Origin: Discostella pseudostelligera
Taxonomy: Eukaryota > Bacillariophyta > Thalassiosirophyceae > Thalassiosirales > Thalassiosiraceae
Reading direction: 5' to 3'
Length of the DNA stretch: 29,786 nucleotides
Assembly: GCA_036940085.1 (NCBI GenBank)
Contig: JALLBK010000151.1
Span: 1-29,786, forward strand
How positions within the stretch are numbered: the stretch's first letter is position 1; each line of letters starts with the position of its first letter. A program made the position numbers and the translations under genes. The notes under the pieces were generated by a model, which worked only from the letters and a program-made list of their open reading frames with translations, did no database searches and had not been told where the DNA came from. This document shows positions 1 through 10,320 of this stretch, in pieces.

Positions 1-55
1 CGACGCCCTTGGCGTCGCCATCGGCAACAGGCTTCCGCTTGCGGAAGAGATTCAT
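1..55 (-). CDS. N-terminus of an unidentified protein, cut by the window edge
   Basis: A minus-strand ATG at 53-55 opens a frame that stays open to the window edge, giving about 18 residues beginning MNLFRKRKPV and ending in DAKGV. Only this basic N-terminus is visible. Short 'M-x-LF-x-(R/K)K' starts occur in some ESCRT-III (Snf7/CHMP4-like) proteins, but 18 residues cannot establish that and I do not claim it. The next gene starts at 993 on the opposite strand, so the two would be divergent. The call rests on an open frame, a plausible start and basic composition only; it could be a chance ORF. Confidence 0.3.
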   Translation of the reverse strand, partial: MNLFRKRKPVADGDAKGV

Positions 56-992
56 TTTCCTGGATATGATGGTGATGCTAGGGAGCGATAGGCGGAAGTT
101 AGGCGGAGAAGGTTGACGATGGCATTGAATGAATCAATGCTTGACGGCTTGACGATGACGATGGCGTGAGAACCTAACCTAATAGTAATGATGTTGATTT
201 TGATTCGATGGTGTGTGAGGTGGCGAAGCTCGAGGGAGCAGAGCAGGACTGCATTCCTCCATTCACGTAGGAATAGATATCTGTTTAGCCGCGAAAGCTC
301 ATCCAGAATTCACAATCGCGCAAGCAGGATTTGGAATGTAAAGGGTCACCTCCAGGCTGGTTTGCACGATGGTCCTTAAATAAGCTTCCCTCCGGCTCTC
401 ATGTAGAAGTGTTAAGGAAGACTAAGGACAGACACTTATGGACTACATTCTTCGTTAAGAAAACGACGCTCTAGTCCAGCTGCTGGCCGCTGGGCTGTGC
501 TGGGTGCTGGACCTGCTGATGGAGGGTGTTGAAGTTGTTGTGAGGTGGATGTCCCTGGTGGCTGGAAAGGTGTCAGCCAGATTTGGGCGACGTATGTGAA
601 AACCACCATTTGTACTGAACGGACAGAGTGAAGAATGACAGCCCATCTGCCGCTGTGTTTGGGGTGGAGACAGACAAAGATTTGTGAGAAATAAAATTTT
701 ACACCCAGGGAAAATGAGGTAATGAATGCCGCCCTCGTGTTACATGATTCTCTTCTTTTTCCCCCAGGGTATATTTTCAGAAATAATAATAAAGGATTGT
801 CATGTCTTCATATCGACGCGATGACAATGACAACACTGCACAACACTCACCATCACCATGGCGGATCATTGATCATGACCATGCCCGCCGCCATTGATTG
901 AGTTCGTATGGCATGGATGTCCCTACACATTAAAAGACGTCGCTGGCTTCTGTCGCTGGATACTCTCTATTGATTCGCGAGGCTAATTCATC
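56..992. other. Intergenic region without a recognisable gene
   Basis: About 940 bases between the leftward partial gene and the serine-rich gene. Two ORFs of 63 codons (188-379 plus, 455-646 minus) have low-complexity or unrecognisable translations and no splice or homology support. No tRNA, repeat array or E2F-like box was seen. The right half (about 840-990) presumably holds the promoter and 5' leader of the 993 gene. Confidence 0.5.
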
Positions 993-2909
993 ATGGCATT
1001 CGATCGCCCCATTGAAGCGGACAGCGTCAAGGACTTCGGACTGCTTTCGTCTTTGATCCGCGCCCCCGTCGTAGGCATCTTGTGGTTACTTGGCGGCGAG
1101 AATTCCAATTCCAAGGAGGACGCAGAGGACGAGGAGGACAAGCCAATGACGATGGAGCGCGAGCAATTGGGGAATGCGGTCGATGGTGATACTTCTTCTT
1201 GCGGGGAGGGAAATGTGAATTCTGATGGACATGCGAACAATTCTGACTCTGATGGACGCACCGGCCTGACTGTCGACGACGACCATGACGACCCTCCCGT
1301 AGCTCACACACCATCCGTCAAATCCACGACAACAAATCCTACCGACAACAAAGAGAACAGATCCTCTTCACCGCAGAGACCCATGAATACTTCAAACAAT
1401 GAGTCGAAATGCAAAAGCAGAAAAGCGGCCCCGAAAATTACTGAACGATCTACCCCATCACCATCAACCCATGATTCTTCCCAGTACCACAACAAACCCG
1501 ACATTCTAGACGCTGACGATGGTACGGAAATGATTGATGACCTTGTGGCTGTCATGGAAAGAAGTCACGTCAATATTGGTGCCATAGCAGGGCCAGCTAC
1601 TAATGCCTTCATTACATCCCACCGCATCCTTGCATCCTCCTCGACCGTGTCGCTGTCAGCATCTTACTCGGCATCTACCTTTTCTACGGCTCATCCATCC
1701 CAGAGTATTAACAATGTCACACATCCTTCTCATCCGTTAATCCGCGATGAGTCAAACCCTAGCATCCGAGGGAATAAGAAAATGTCCTGGTCCGATGAGG
1801 GCGGCCAACGGTCGCTTGTGGAATATTTTGATGAATCATCGTCTCAGTCCCACCCTCCCCGATCGAAGCATTGGAGTGCCATGAAAAGAAATGGTTGCAT
1901 GCGTGAGTCTCGTCACAGCTTCGACGGGTCAGAGAGAGGAGCGGGGGCACAACGAAACGACGTTAAAAAAATCAAGAGTGCACTGAAACGGTGTGGCAGC
2001 TACAGTCCTCCAGGATCAATGTATGCCAACAATGCCACTCGATTATTAGGGGATGCTTCCAACTCAAGTTCAGCCGACTCCTCGTCGTCATCTCCCGATT
2101 TGAAATCCTTCCGGTCGATATCTATGATTGGATCATCTGATTCGTCCGGGTCGACTTCTCAAGACACCGATGATTCCATGGCTGGGGTAACCGACAAATT
2201 TGCAAACTCGAATGAGTGTGTTCCTTCAACCTTGCATTTCGGATGCGGCCAAGCGAGTGGTGGGCTTATCATACCAAGAGGTGGACCATCTGATCCGAGC
2301 AATGATTCAAGGTATCAGTTGATTTTGGGAGCAGGCGCACCGGCTTCTCGGAAGCAGAATGCAGGTGCAGCTGACGGGGAGAACGGTACTAACCAGAACG
2401 CGGAGGCGTCAGCGGTAAAGGCCAGTGTTGTATCCAATCCAGCCACCTCGACGACCAACAGCGGCCCAGGTACTAGTCCTGGTCTTCATCATCACTTCTT
2501 GCCTCGTCACGGCAATGGCTATGTTTCACCTCAGTACGGCTTCTATGTGAACATAACACCCCCGACGCCAGAGGTTTACGCCAAGGCATGGGATAAGTCT
2601 TCCAAGCATGCAATTCAACAACAGTCGTATCTTCAGTTTCAATATCAAGACAAATATAAAGCTCCCTCTCCGATACCAGAAGGATCCTACAATGGCAACG
2701 ATGTAGTGATTCCTCAAAGATTTGTGGGCAGATCAAGCGTCCCAAGACCTTCGTCAAATAGATCATCTTCTCAACGACAACAAGGACGAGTAGAGTCGAC
2801 GAGACAAAGCTCATTAAAGCCTACGTTTACCAAGAATAAGAAGGGGATGGGCATGTTGCTTGCAGAAAATTCGCATCATGGCGTTTGGCCGACTGTTCCT
2901 TTTGGATGA
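993..2909 (+). CDS. Serine-rich, largely disordered protein of unknown function (638 aa)
   Basis: A single uninterrupted ORF with an ATG at 993 and stop at 2907-2909. I do not recognise the family. The protein is dominated by Ser/Asn/Asp-rich low-complexity sequence with several poly-Ser tracts, typical of an intrinsically disordered regulatory or scaffold protein. Two more ordered patches stand out: around residues 262-280, a KMSWSDEGGQ element followed by LVEYFDE, and near the C-terminus (about 510-525), YGFYVNITPPTPE. Basic patches such as IKSALKRCGSYSPP lie between them. No signal peptide or membrane segment is evident, although residues 12-32 are moderately hydrophobic. The acidic stretch at 37-50 follows immediately. 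It is followed, in tandem orientation, by the SnoaL-like gene after about 465 nt. Coding status is supported by ORF length; function is unknown. Confidence 0.7.
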   Translation: MAFDRPIEADSVKDFGLLSSLIRAPVVGILWLLGGENSNSKEDAEDEEDKPMTMEREQLGNAVDGDTSSCGEGNVNSDGHANNSDSDGRTGLTVDDDHDDPPVAHTPSVKSTTTNPTDNKENRSSSPQRPMNTSNNESKCKSRKAAPKITERSTPSPSTHDSSQYHNKPDILDADDGTEMIDDLVAVMERSHVNIGAIAGPATNAFITSHRILASSSTVSLSASYSASTFSTAHPSQSINNVTHPSHPLIRDESNPSIRGNKKMSWSDEGGQRSLVEYFDESSSQSHPPRSKHWSAMKRNGCMRESRHSFDGSERGAGAQRNDVKKIKSALKRCGSYSPPGSMYANNATRLLGDASNSSSADSSSSSPDLKSFRSISMIGSSDSSGSTSQDTDDSMAGVTDKFANSNECVPSTLHFGCGQASGGLIIPRGGPSDPSNDSRYQLILGAGAPASRKQNAGAADGENGTNQNAEASAVKASVVSNPATSTTNSGPGTSPGLHHHFLPRHGNGYVSPQYGFYVNITPPTPEVYAKAWDKSSKHAIQQQSYLQFQYQDKYKAPSPIPEGSYNGNDVVIPQRFVGRSSVPRPSSNRSSSQRQQGRVESTRQSSLKPTFTKNKKGMGMLLAENSHHGVWPTVPFG

Positions 2910-3374
2910 TGGGTTGTTTGTGTTTATGTGTCTGTTGTACCACTTCCAATTCAGCCCGCCGCCGCAGCCGGCAGCTGTTTGTCCACCTAATGTTCCACTT
3001 AAGTAGCATCTAATCAACGAATTAAGTTGGTTGAGAATTGTTCATGAGTATTCTTAGCTTGTAATGCTGCTATTGTCATCCGATTGATGATATCCATTCT
3101 GGTTTGAGCTTGTTTGGCTCACCCTTTTCCCGCCGAAATTTCTCCCGCCAAAATATTTCGGCACTTCGACTCTTTCCCGCCAAATCACAAATCATCGATA
3201 CAACATCGTCTTGTGCCACGTCACACGTTATCTCTCTTCGTCCTTCCATCGCGCCGTCGTCGTCCGCCGCCGCCGCCACCACTCCCATCTACTCCTACTC
3301 CTACACATCAACACCAACACCATGATGAAAGTGAACCAATAGCCAACTAGCCTCAAATAATATTCAAGCCGACG
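2910..3374 (+). promoter_or_regulatory. Promoter region of the SnoaL-like gene with three E2F-like boxes
   Basis: The region holds three copies of an E2F/DP-like box on the plus strand: TTTTCCCGCC at 3125-3134, CTCCCGCC at 3142-3149 and TTTCCCGCC at 3173-3181. A pyrimidine/CA-rich tract (about 3285-3325) precedes the start codon at 3375 and may be the 5' leader. The first ~150 bases are presumably the 3' untranslated part of the upstream gene. The match to the E2F consensus is seen; factor binding is inferred. Confidence 0.5.
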
Positions 3375-5579
3375 ATGAAAATGAAACTGGGGCGGGTGTA
3401 TAACAGCGAGACCATTGCCGCACTCTCGCGTCACCATTTATTTCACTGTGCAACGATAGTATGTCTATGTGCGGTGTTCTTAACACATACCGCAGACGCA
3501 ACATCTACGTCGTGTGCCTTTGGTGTTTGTCCATCAACATCGACGTCGACAAAGACGAGGAGGAGTGCACGATCATTACCAGTAGGCTTCTATATTGATA
3601 CTAGTCATGGTTATCCTTCGCGCATTTATGCCTCGGCGGATGAGAATCTCAATGATGGCAATGAGCTGAAACCAGATGCTGATGGTGAGGAGGAAATCGA
3701 CGATGATGAGGACGACATCATCACACAACGACTTCGTAGGAACTCAGAAACTGGGCCCATCAATCCGATGAAAGAGCATGCTAAGATGGTCAAAGAGAAT
3801 GAAGATGAAGCAAATGCTAATACGACGGAAATAAGTAGCTCTGTTGCTTCGTCGACGCTGTATTCTCACATGGTGGCAAATACCATCGCCCCAGACTTTG
3901 ATCCCAATGCATCATTCGACGAAGCCTACGTGGAATCGCAATTTCAAGAGCTATTATCTCGCAAAGGAGAGGTTCTATCACGGTTGGGTCCAGGTATTGC
4001 TACACTACCCCTCGATCCTAATTCCAACGAAGCCAAATCGGAGGATGTGTTAGCCAAAAAGGAGCTTGCATTACAAGAAGTCATTGCTGAAGTGAAAGCA
4101 TCCGGTCATGAAAAATGGGATGAATACAATCTCGAAGCATCACGTGACAAACAAAATGCTATCCTTGAGAAGGCAAATAAATTACAACAAGAGATTGATC
4201 AACTCCACGTGGATGATTGTGGTGCAGTGCTGCTTGCCAATCTTGCATTTTATGAAGCATTTTCGTTGCAAGATTCTGAGGCGATGAAGAATGTCTGGTG
4301 GCATAGTCCCAGTGTTATGTGCATTCATCCATCACATCCTCCGCTGATTGGGAGCAATGCCGTGTTTGAAAGTTTTATGACGGTCTTTAACAATGGGATG
4401 AAGGGAGGTGGACGACGTCAGGGTAGTGGAGTCTTCATGACACCCACAAATATTCGAGGATTATCTGTTCGCGGAAATACTGCATCTTTGGTATGTGATG
4501 AAGAAGTCTTTTCCAAAAGTGCTGCCGGGGAAAGTCGATTATTGGCTAATAAATTGTTGACTTCAAACATCTTCCGAAAAATTGGTGGTGTGTGGAAGAT
4601 GACACATCGTCATGCCAGCTGGCACCCTGAAACAACGGCAGCCCAAGCAGCAGTGAAAGCTGAACCAGGAATTGTCTTGTATGATGACGAGAAGAGTAAT
4701 TCGATTGCAATTTCTAGCAACAGAAAACGAGGCATGGCTCTCCGACGGTTCAATGGTGATGGGATATCTAAACGACCAATCGGATCAACGTCCATTCCAT
4801 CGTCGCTAGAAGGACTTGATGCTAAATCAGTGCTGGGTATTCCTATGCCAAAGGAGGAGGAACCGAAGAAATCGAAAGCATCAGTCGACGGCGCGGATGG
4901 AATCATTAGCAAAATCATTAATTTGAGCGATTTGTTAGGTGGTGGAGGCGATGAAGATGAGGAGGAGGAGGACGAAGAAAAGGGTATTGGAGATGTATTA
5001 GCCGACTTATTGTCGGGATCTGCAGATTCAGATAAAACTCAAACTACAGGATCTGGTACTGCTGACGACCCATTCATAACACGTCGGATAATTAAGATAG
5101 GACCGGAAGGTGTTCAGAATTTGATAGGGAAGAAGAGCAAAAAGGATATTGACGACGAAGAAGATCAGAATTTGGTAATAGACCTTCGAGGAAAGTCAAA
5201 AGATGAGAAAAAAGAAGTGCTATCAAAAATGTTAGGCAATGTATCAAAAGATGAGAACTTAAAATCAACAGCGGTTGATGCTGTTGTGTCAAGGTCGTCG
5301 CCAGTTAATTCCAGAGAGGGCATTCGTCAAAACTGCATTGCCACTCTTCGTAACCTCTCCGACAAAGGATTGCTTTCCACGAAACAGAAACGCGTCTTGT
5401 TGACTGATATTATAACGTCATCGGCAAAAGGTGAGACGAGTATGGTAGAAGTTGCGTTCGAGTTGCTCTGTGCTGGAAGCGATAATGGCAGCGACGAGGA
5501 CTTGGAAGTTGATACAGGAATGGAGGACTTCACTGAACAATGCCGATTGTTCGCATCAATGGGGGATGAAGACAGGTGA
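3375..5579 (+). CDS. Signal-peptide-bearing protein with a SnoaL-like (NTF2-fold) domain (734 aa)
   Basis: The intron-free ORF begins with a basic N-terminus and a hydrophobic segment (about residues 22-40, CATIVCLCAVFL core) ending in HTADA, a plausible signal peptide, followed by a Ser/Thr/Arg-rich transit-like stretch with CAFGVCP. Residues about 100-120 are acidic. Around residues 280-420 lies a SnoaL_3/NTF2-like domain: LANLAFYEAFSLQD, VWWHSPSVMCIHPSHPPLIG, and the closing MTHRHASWHPE. In this superfamily the cone-shaped fold often binds small ligands or mediates oligomerisation; no catalytic activity can be assigned. The C-terminal third has Lys/Glu/Asp-rich linkers and a helical region near 640-720. 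Location is probably plastid or secretory pathway. It converges with NOP9, with only 42 nt between the two stop codons. Confidence 0.75.
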   Translation: MKMKLGRVYNSETIAALSRHHLFHCATIVCLCAVFLTHTADATSTSCAFGVCPSTSTSTKTRRSARSLPVGFYIDTSHGYPSRIYASADENLNDGNELKPDADGEEEIDDDEDDIITQRLRRNSETGPINPMKEHAKMVKENEDEANANTTEISSSVASSTLYSHMVANTIAPDFDPNASFDEAYVESQFQELLSRKGEVLSRLGPGIATLPLDPNSNEAKSEDVLAKKELALQEVIAEVKASGHEKWDEYNLEASRDKQNAILEKANKLQQEIDQLHVDDCGAVLLANLAFYEAFSLQDSEAMKNVWWHSPSVMCIHPSHPPLIGSNAVFESFMTVFNNGMKGGGRRQGSGVFMTPTNIRGLSVRGNTASLVCDEEVFSKSAAGESRLLANKLLTSNIFRKIGGVWKMTHRHASWHPETTAAQAAVKAEPGIVLYDDEKSNSIAISSNRKRGMALRRFNGDGISKRPIGSTSIPSSLEGLDAKSVLGIPMPKEEEPKKSKASVDGADGIISKIINLSDLLGGGGDEDEEEEDEEKGIGDVLADLLSGSADSDKTQTTGSGTADDPFITRRIIKIGPEGVQNLIGKKSKKDIDDEEDQNLVIDLRGKSKDEKKEVLSKMLGNVSKDENLKSTAVDAVVSRSSPVNSREGIRQNCIATLRNLSDKGLLSTKQKRVLLTDIITSSAKGETSMVEVAFELLCAGSDNGSDEDLEVDTGMEDFTEQCRLFASMGDEDR

Positions 5580-5621
5580 TAATTTCATAGCTAGTAGCAA
5601 TAAGAGCTGCTACGATACACG

Positions 5622-8111
5622 TTATTGCTTCTTTCGTTTCTCCCTCTTTCGCTTCTTTTTCGCCTGACTTTCATCCTCAGAGCCGTCGTTCTTGTCACCA
5701 ATAATTTCTTCCAACCAGCTTTCTTTTACTTTCTGCTTCGCCAATGCTTCCTTCCATACACTCTCTCCTTCCAGATATTCTTTTACTGCGCATTTGACCA
5801 TCGTAGATCGACCCATGGCATTCCCACCAAGACGATTCAAATAATGAGACAACTCAGCTGAGATGGCGGCTTTGTCTTCCATCGTCGGAAGGGCACGGAA
5901 AAGTTTCTCCACTGTGTGATGTCCAACGCGTTCAGCGGCGAGGAATGGAATGCGGCTACTCAACTTTTGTGCTAGAAGTTTGGACGCGATGGGGCTTGCT
6001 GGACCATCAAGCAGAGCGTCCATAATGCTATGAAAGATCATGTGAATATCAGCGAATGATGACGCAAGAAGTTGAGAAGCGCATTTCATACATCATACTC
6101 ACCATCTACTACCAAGGCCATCGTTTGCAATCTTGACCAAATCTTCGCGTTCGTAAATGTGCACGACGCCTGCCACCCAATCTTTCCTTAACCTTTCTTT
6201 GAAATGAAGTATTTGGTAGAGAGTTCTGGCTCCAGCAGCATCTATAGTCAGGCGGCTATTGTCACCTTCACCCTCGTTACTTCCTGGAGATAGTCCTAAC
6301 AATAACGGGAGGCACTCCTCTTCTGACAGTCCCTTGGCCCTACTCCGCTTTTTGCGTTTCTTTTCATCGTCCTTGTTGTCATCAGCGACATTTGGTGTTG
6401 TGGCAGTAACAGAGGCAAAACCACGCATCAAGGCAAAGAGAATCTGTTCCTGATCTTGTGCGCTTCCTATATTTGCACACATTTCAAATGCTCTCCAAAC
6501 TACTCCCATGCGCGGGCTGTTCAATGTAACTTTGACTGAATCATCTTTGTCATCTGTTTCCTGAACAGTTCTTACTGTCAATATGGAGCCATCCTCGACT
6601 ATGCCGCAAAGACACTTTACCATTCTCGATGCCTGAGCTTTATTCCGCACAGTCGCCAAAAGCGTTTGTACAACAAAGTTTGATACTCCATGTTGAATAT
6701 ACTCTCGCAATGTATTCTCTTCATAAAATCCACCAACACGGCACAATTCATCGTGGAATGAGTCTGGACAGCACCGAAATATAGCTTCGAGAAGAATCGA
6801 ACCACGAGGCTCCCCAGATAGACCATAGATAATATCCCCTGCAAAAGGTTGTTTGGTGGTGGATTCGCCGCCGCCAGTGTCGTTGCCGATGCTTACGTCC
6901 CAACAGAGCAAACGTTGGACAAGTGATTCCGCCTTACTGCGAGGGCTATATCGCGGTTCTGGTGGAAGGATTACTAGTCGACGATCAGAGAGGATGTCAT
7001 TCGTTTTATGAGATTGCTTCGAATTGAAATCACTGAAGGACAAGAGACGAAGAATCTGAATGAGGAGCGGCCCTGCACTTGGATGGCAAGTTTGTTCCTG
7101 TAACGATCCAGGTGTCTGAACCCCATCGCCAGCTCCATCTGCTAGTGATATAATCTGCACCATTTCACTCATTACTTGTTCTGCTTCCTTTGTAAAATCA
7201 TCTGATTTCAATTCAGGCACGGACTGTATCTTCTTCATAACAGTGTATTCTTGATGTGAATTGCCTTTCCCATCATCGGCTGCGGTGTTTCCTCCTCGCC
7301 TCTTCTTTTTCTTCTTATCTTTCAGCTTTCCCCGTCTTGTTGCTGCCAAGGCACCAGTGTCCCAGTCTCCCAATGTGTTTTGTTGGATATCGTTTGATCC
7401 AGGAAGCGCAAATGCATCCACAAATTCCACCCCTGAAAGTATGCAGAGTGATGTTCGTAGTACATGGCTTCCGCACACGTGCACCGACAGCTCGGTTGCA
7501 TATTGCTTCAACTCATCTATCGATTGCAATAGTAGATTGGAGAGGGAATGTGGTACAATTCCACCGCTACCATCTTCCTTATGGAGTAGATTCCCATACG
7601 AACCGTCGGTGACCAACTTCCCCTCGCACTGATCCTGACCATCATCAAAGATATCCAAATTCACTTCACAATCCGCAACTGCACATCTCAACACAGTTTG
7701 TGCGACATGACTACCAAATCTATGCGTCGATAGAAACGTCCAATAACTTGCCATGCCTGCCAATACAATACGCTTGGCCGTCAGGGAATATCGACATGAA
7801 ATTCGTACCAACGTTTCAATCTGTTGGGACGGTGTCTCTTCACATGCAAGCGATGCGAATTCATGAAAAATCGACGAAAGCGCGGCATGTGTAGCACTGA
7901 GCATCGATGGGTATTCAGGAGGCTCCGGTTCTTCATTGCCCATCACTTGGTCTCTTTCATCCGTCTTGCTCTTATGAAAGTATGAGACGTACTCCCTTGC
8001 CTGTTGAACGGCGAGGTGTTCGTCGAGTGGCAAGCCACTGAGGTAAGAGACTGTTTCCGGGCTAGGACGTCGTGGTCGCGCATATTCGGTTGAGTTATGG
8101 TCGTCCATCAT
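5622..8111 (-). CDS. NOP9: NOP9-like Pumilio-repeat RNA-binding protein (2 exons, 804 aa)
   Basis: NOP9 is a nucleolar Pumilio-type protein required for 18S rRNA maturation in the small-subunit processome. Exon 1 is 8111-6103 and exon 2 is 6027-5622. The intron (6102-6028, 75 nt) starts GTGAGT and ends TTTCATAG; without splicing the frame stops at once after GLGSRW. Splicing gives GLGSRCIMDALLDG, the expected Pumilio-like helix, and 2415 coding nt in frame. Repeat signatures include HRFGSHVAQTVLRCA, VHVCGSHVLRTSL, YIQHGVSNFVVQTLL and AAGARTLYQILHF. Two Lys/Arg-rich nuclear/nucleolar signals are present: KLKDKKKKKRRGG near residue 265 and KKKRKREKRKKQ at the very C-terminus. The start is a double ATG at 8111/8108. 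It is divergent from the PTPS-like gene, sharing an E2F-box-rich promoter, which would fit growth-linked expression of ribosome biogenesis. Confidence 0.85.
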
Positions 8112-8450
8112 CTGATATTGCTGCCTCCACTTCTTCGTCGACCTCGCTCCAGAGAGTGGTGGTGTTTTATTCTGGCTCCAAGAGGTTGGGATTGGTTGGG
8201 ATGATAATAATATTATGAGTGGGGAAGATTTGGTTTGGTTGGTGATGGTGATTGAGTGAGTTTGGATGGAGGAGACGGTATTGATGAATTTGGCGGGAGG
8301 ACTTCAATGTGGCGGGAGGAAGCTGTTAGCGGGAAGAACCATACATATGGCGGGAAATCCAATTATGATGTGGAGAAAATGGCGGGAAGACAATGAAGCG
8401 CTCGAAGTACGAAGTATCTACAACTTTCACGCCTCACGCCATACGAGATC
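8112..8450. promoter_or_regulatory. Divergent NOP9 / PTPS-like promoter with five GGCGGGA boxes
   Basis: In about 100 nt there are five E2F-like boxes on the plus strand: GGCGGGAG at 8292-8299 and 8311-8318, AGCGGGAAG at 8329-8337, GGCGGGAAA at 8350-8358 and GGCGGGAAG at 8382-8390. They sit nearer the PTPS-like start (8451) than the NOP9 start (8111). The rest of the interval is T/G-rich with a run of TTGGTTGG-like sequence. Density far above chance is seen; regulation of both genes is inferred. Confidence 0.55.
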
Positions 8451-9056
8451 ATGATGGATGCCCCCAATAGGACGATGGTGCTCCCTATCTACCTTTGTAT
8501 TGTCATCATCTCATTTGCGTCTGCTGTAGACGCATCATTGTTCGGAGTGTCGGGTCTTCCTTCGTTGGGTCAACGTGCATCGTATCATACGATATGCAAA
8601 CTACGAGGAGGTGGCGACGATGGCAAACAAATCAAATCCCGACCATATCTTCCCTACACACTTGCGATTCGAGATTCCATCATGATTGCGCATTCTTTCC
8701 ATGATCATCCATCGTTTGGGTCCGCCGGTGGTTTGCACGGCGCTACGTACACTGTTGACGTCGAATTTGCGTCTCAAAATTTGCATCCTGAATGCAATTG
8801 GGTGATTGATATCGGCGTCGCTTCGGATATGGTAGCCGAGGTGTTGAAGAAGTACAACTATAAGAATTTAGATGAAGTATTTGGAGAGGGTGTGATGACA
8901 ACTTCAGAGTTCATGTGCAAAGAGATTTTTGATGGGGTTGTTGAGAAATTGAAAGAAAAATATGATGATGAGGAGGGCGGCTTTAAAGGATGGATCAAGG
9001 TGTCTCTTTGGGAGAGTCACAAGGCGTGGGCATCATTTGAGGGTCCTTCTTCGTAA
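8451..9056 (+). CDS. 6-pyruvoyl-tetrahydropterin synthase / QueD-like protein with presequence (201 aa)
   Basis: Residues 1-30 form a signal peptide (hydrophobic core LPIYLCIVIISFASA) followed by a short linker and LRGGG at 51-55. The remainder is a T-fold domain of the PTPS/QueD family: MIAHSFHDHPSFG, LHGATYTVDVEF, WVIDIGVASDMVAEVL, YKNLDEVFGEG, TTSEFMCKEIF and WESHKAWASFEG. In canonical PTPS and QueD three histidines bind zinc, the last two in LHGHxY; here the second of that pair is Ala (LHGATY), and the usual catalytic Cys just before the motif is absent. From memory, a subgroup of actinobacterial QueD-like proteins has the same LHGATY and ESHxAWA signatures, so this may be a distinct enzyme and possibly a transferred gene. 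Substrate is unknown. Location is probably plastid or secretory. It shares a promoter with NOP9. Confidence 0.75.
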   Translation: MMDAPNRTMVLPIYLCIVIISFASAVDASLFGVSGLPSLGQRASYHTICKLRGGGDDGKQIKSRPYLPYTLAIRDSIMIAHSFHDHPSFGSAGGLHGATYTVDVEFASQNLHPECNWVIDIGVASDMVAEVLKKYNYKNLDEVFGEGVMTTSEFMCKEIFDGVVEKLKEKYDDEEGGFKGWIKVSLWESHKAWASFEGPSS

Positions 9057-9203
9057 ATTTGCACGTTGATACAAATTGATATTTTCTCCGATGCTACACA
9101 TTCGAAGGGAAAATCACAAGGTCGTAATATCTGTTTACTGATCACGTATAACAATTCCAAAAACTATGCACAGAGAATCCCAAATTGTTCTCCCATTGTT
9201 TGT

Positions 9204-10320
9204 TTACATCTCAAAGTCAGATGAAATTGTTTTGTACTTTTCTCTCAGCATACGTGCATATTGACTATCCCCATTGTACCATTGGATAACAAAGTTTGGC
9301 GTTCGTAATACATTCGTTGTTTTGTAGTGGTGATAGATATGTCCAAATACAATGCCCAAAAAGTCGAGAATCGGCACCTCTCCCTCAAGCAAGAATGTCT
9401 GAATGTAGACACAATACCATATTATCGTAAGCGAAGAGTATCATTTGCAATTACAGAAGAGAAGTGCGTATCGAACTCACCTGTGCCAGAAAGAACCATG
9501 GCAACATCTCAGCCCTCGTATTGAACAACTCGAACATATTCACTTCCATGCCCTCATGATATCGACTCCAGACGTACACCATAAAGGTACTCAAATTATG
9601 CCCCAAAAATCGTGGACTTAACCCCATCACCGAGTACCCCAGAACCATCGATGCCGATCCAAAGAACATCATGAACCAAAAGTCATATGGTTTGCTATGG
9701 TTCAATCGTTCCAATGTTGACATGTACGTCCAAACGAATTGCGCAGTCATTAAATATCCCAACCCCAATGGACCAAAATTGAGAAATGCCGTTAATGGTC
9801 TCCAAATTTGTAATTGTGTGAGTATTGGTTTCCATTCTAATTGCAATATCGATGGGAAATCATTCTTGTTGGTAATGTATCCAAGTAGTGCAGCTCCGAA
9901 GGATGCCGTTAAATATGCCTTCGTCAATGGTGGTGTTTTGTGATAGGCTTCTATTATCTGAGTGAGAGTATTCTCATCACCAAAGTCATCCTCGGCGGCA
10001 TCAAAGTCGAACATATTCTCATCGTTGTCAAAATCAAAGTCGGACATGTCATCCTCGTCATCTGAGTCATCGTCGAATGCCCCTCCTCTTATCAAGGTGA
10101 CTCGCGACTGAACGGTGGATGAAAGAAATGATGTCCTGATTTGGCTTGTTTGACCATCACGTGGCCGTCTTTCTTGACTACCGTCATTGATCCGATGCGC
10201 TCGATAGACACATGATGGAGCGAAGTGCCCTCGACCTCGACCGGCGGCGAAGACTGGGAAGCACACTAATACAATTGCCGATACGACGAGGATAGCCAGA
10301 TGATTCGTTTGGTGCCGCAT
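9204..10320 (-). CDS. Derlin with bipartite presequence, probable SELMA component sDer1 (2 exons, 344 aa)
   Basis: Derlins are multi-pass membrane proteins of ERAD; diatoms have extra copies in the periplastidal membrane where the SELMA machinery imports plastid proteins. Exon 1 is 10320-9481, exon 2 is 9398-9204; the intron (82 nt, GTGAGT...TTCAG) removes an in-frame stop and joins FFLAQ to TFLLEGEVPILDFLGIV. The Derlin core starts near residue 127 (YHKTPPLTKAYLT) and continues through WRPLTAFLNFG, LERLNHSKPYDFWFM and LGIVFGHIYHHY. Ahead of it is an extension of about 120 residues absent from ordinary ER Derlins: signal peptide (AILVVSAIVLVCFPVFA), Arg/Ser-rich part, RGG at 78-80, then a strongly acidic Asp stretch. 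The residue after the likely cleavage site is Ala, not aromatic, which fits the periplastidal membrane rather than the stroma. The start at 10320 was preferred because the frame upstream has no ATG. Confidence 0.8.

Noticed and set aside
188..646. Short ORFs at 188-379 (+) and 455-646 (-)
   Set aside because: 63 codons each, no recognisable product, no splice or codon-pattern support; such ORFs occur by chance.
6090..6110. NOP9 as two separate genes or a pseudogene with a premature stop
   Set aside because: A consensus 75-nt GT-AG intron restores one frame and a continuous Pumilio-like helix.
6259..7632. Plus-strand ORFs of up to 123 codons opposite NOP9
   Set aside because: They are antisense shadows of a well-supported Pumilio-repeat coding sequence and translate to low-complexity Ser/Pro/Phe sequence.
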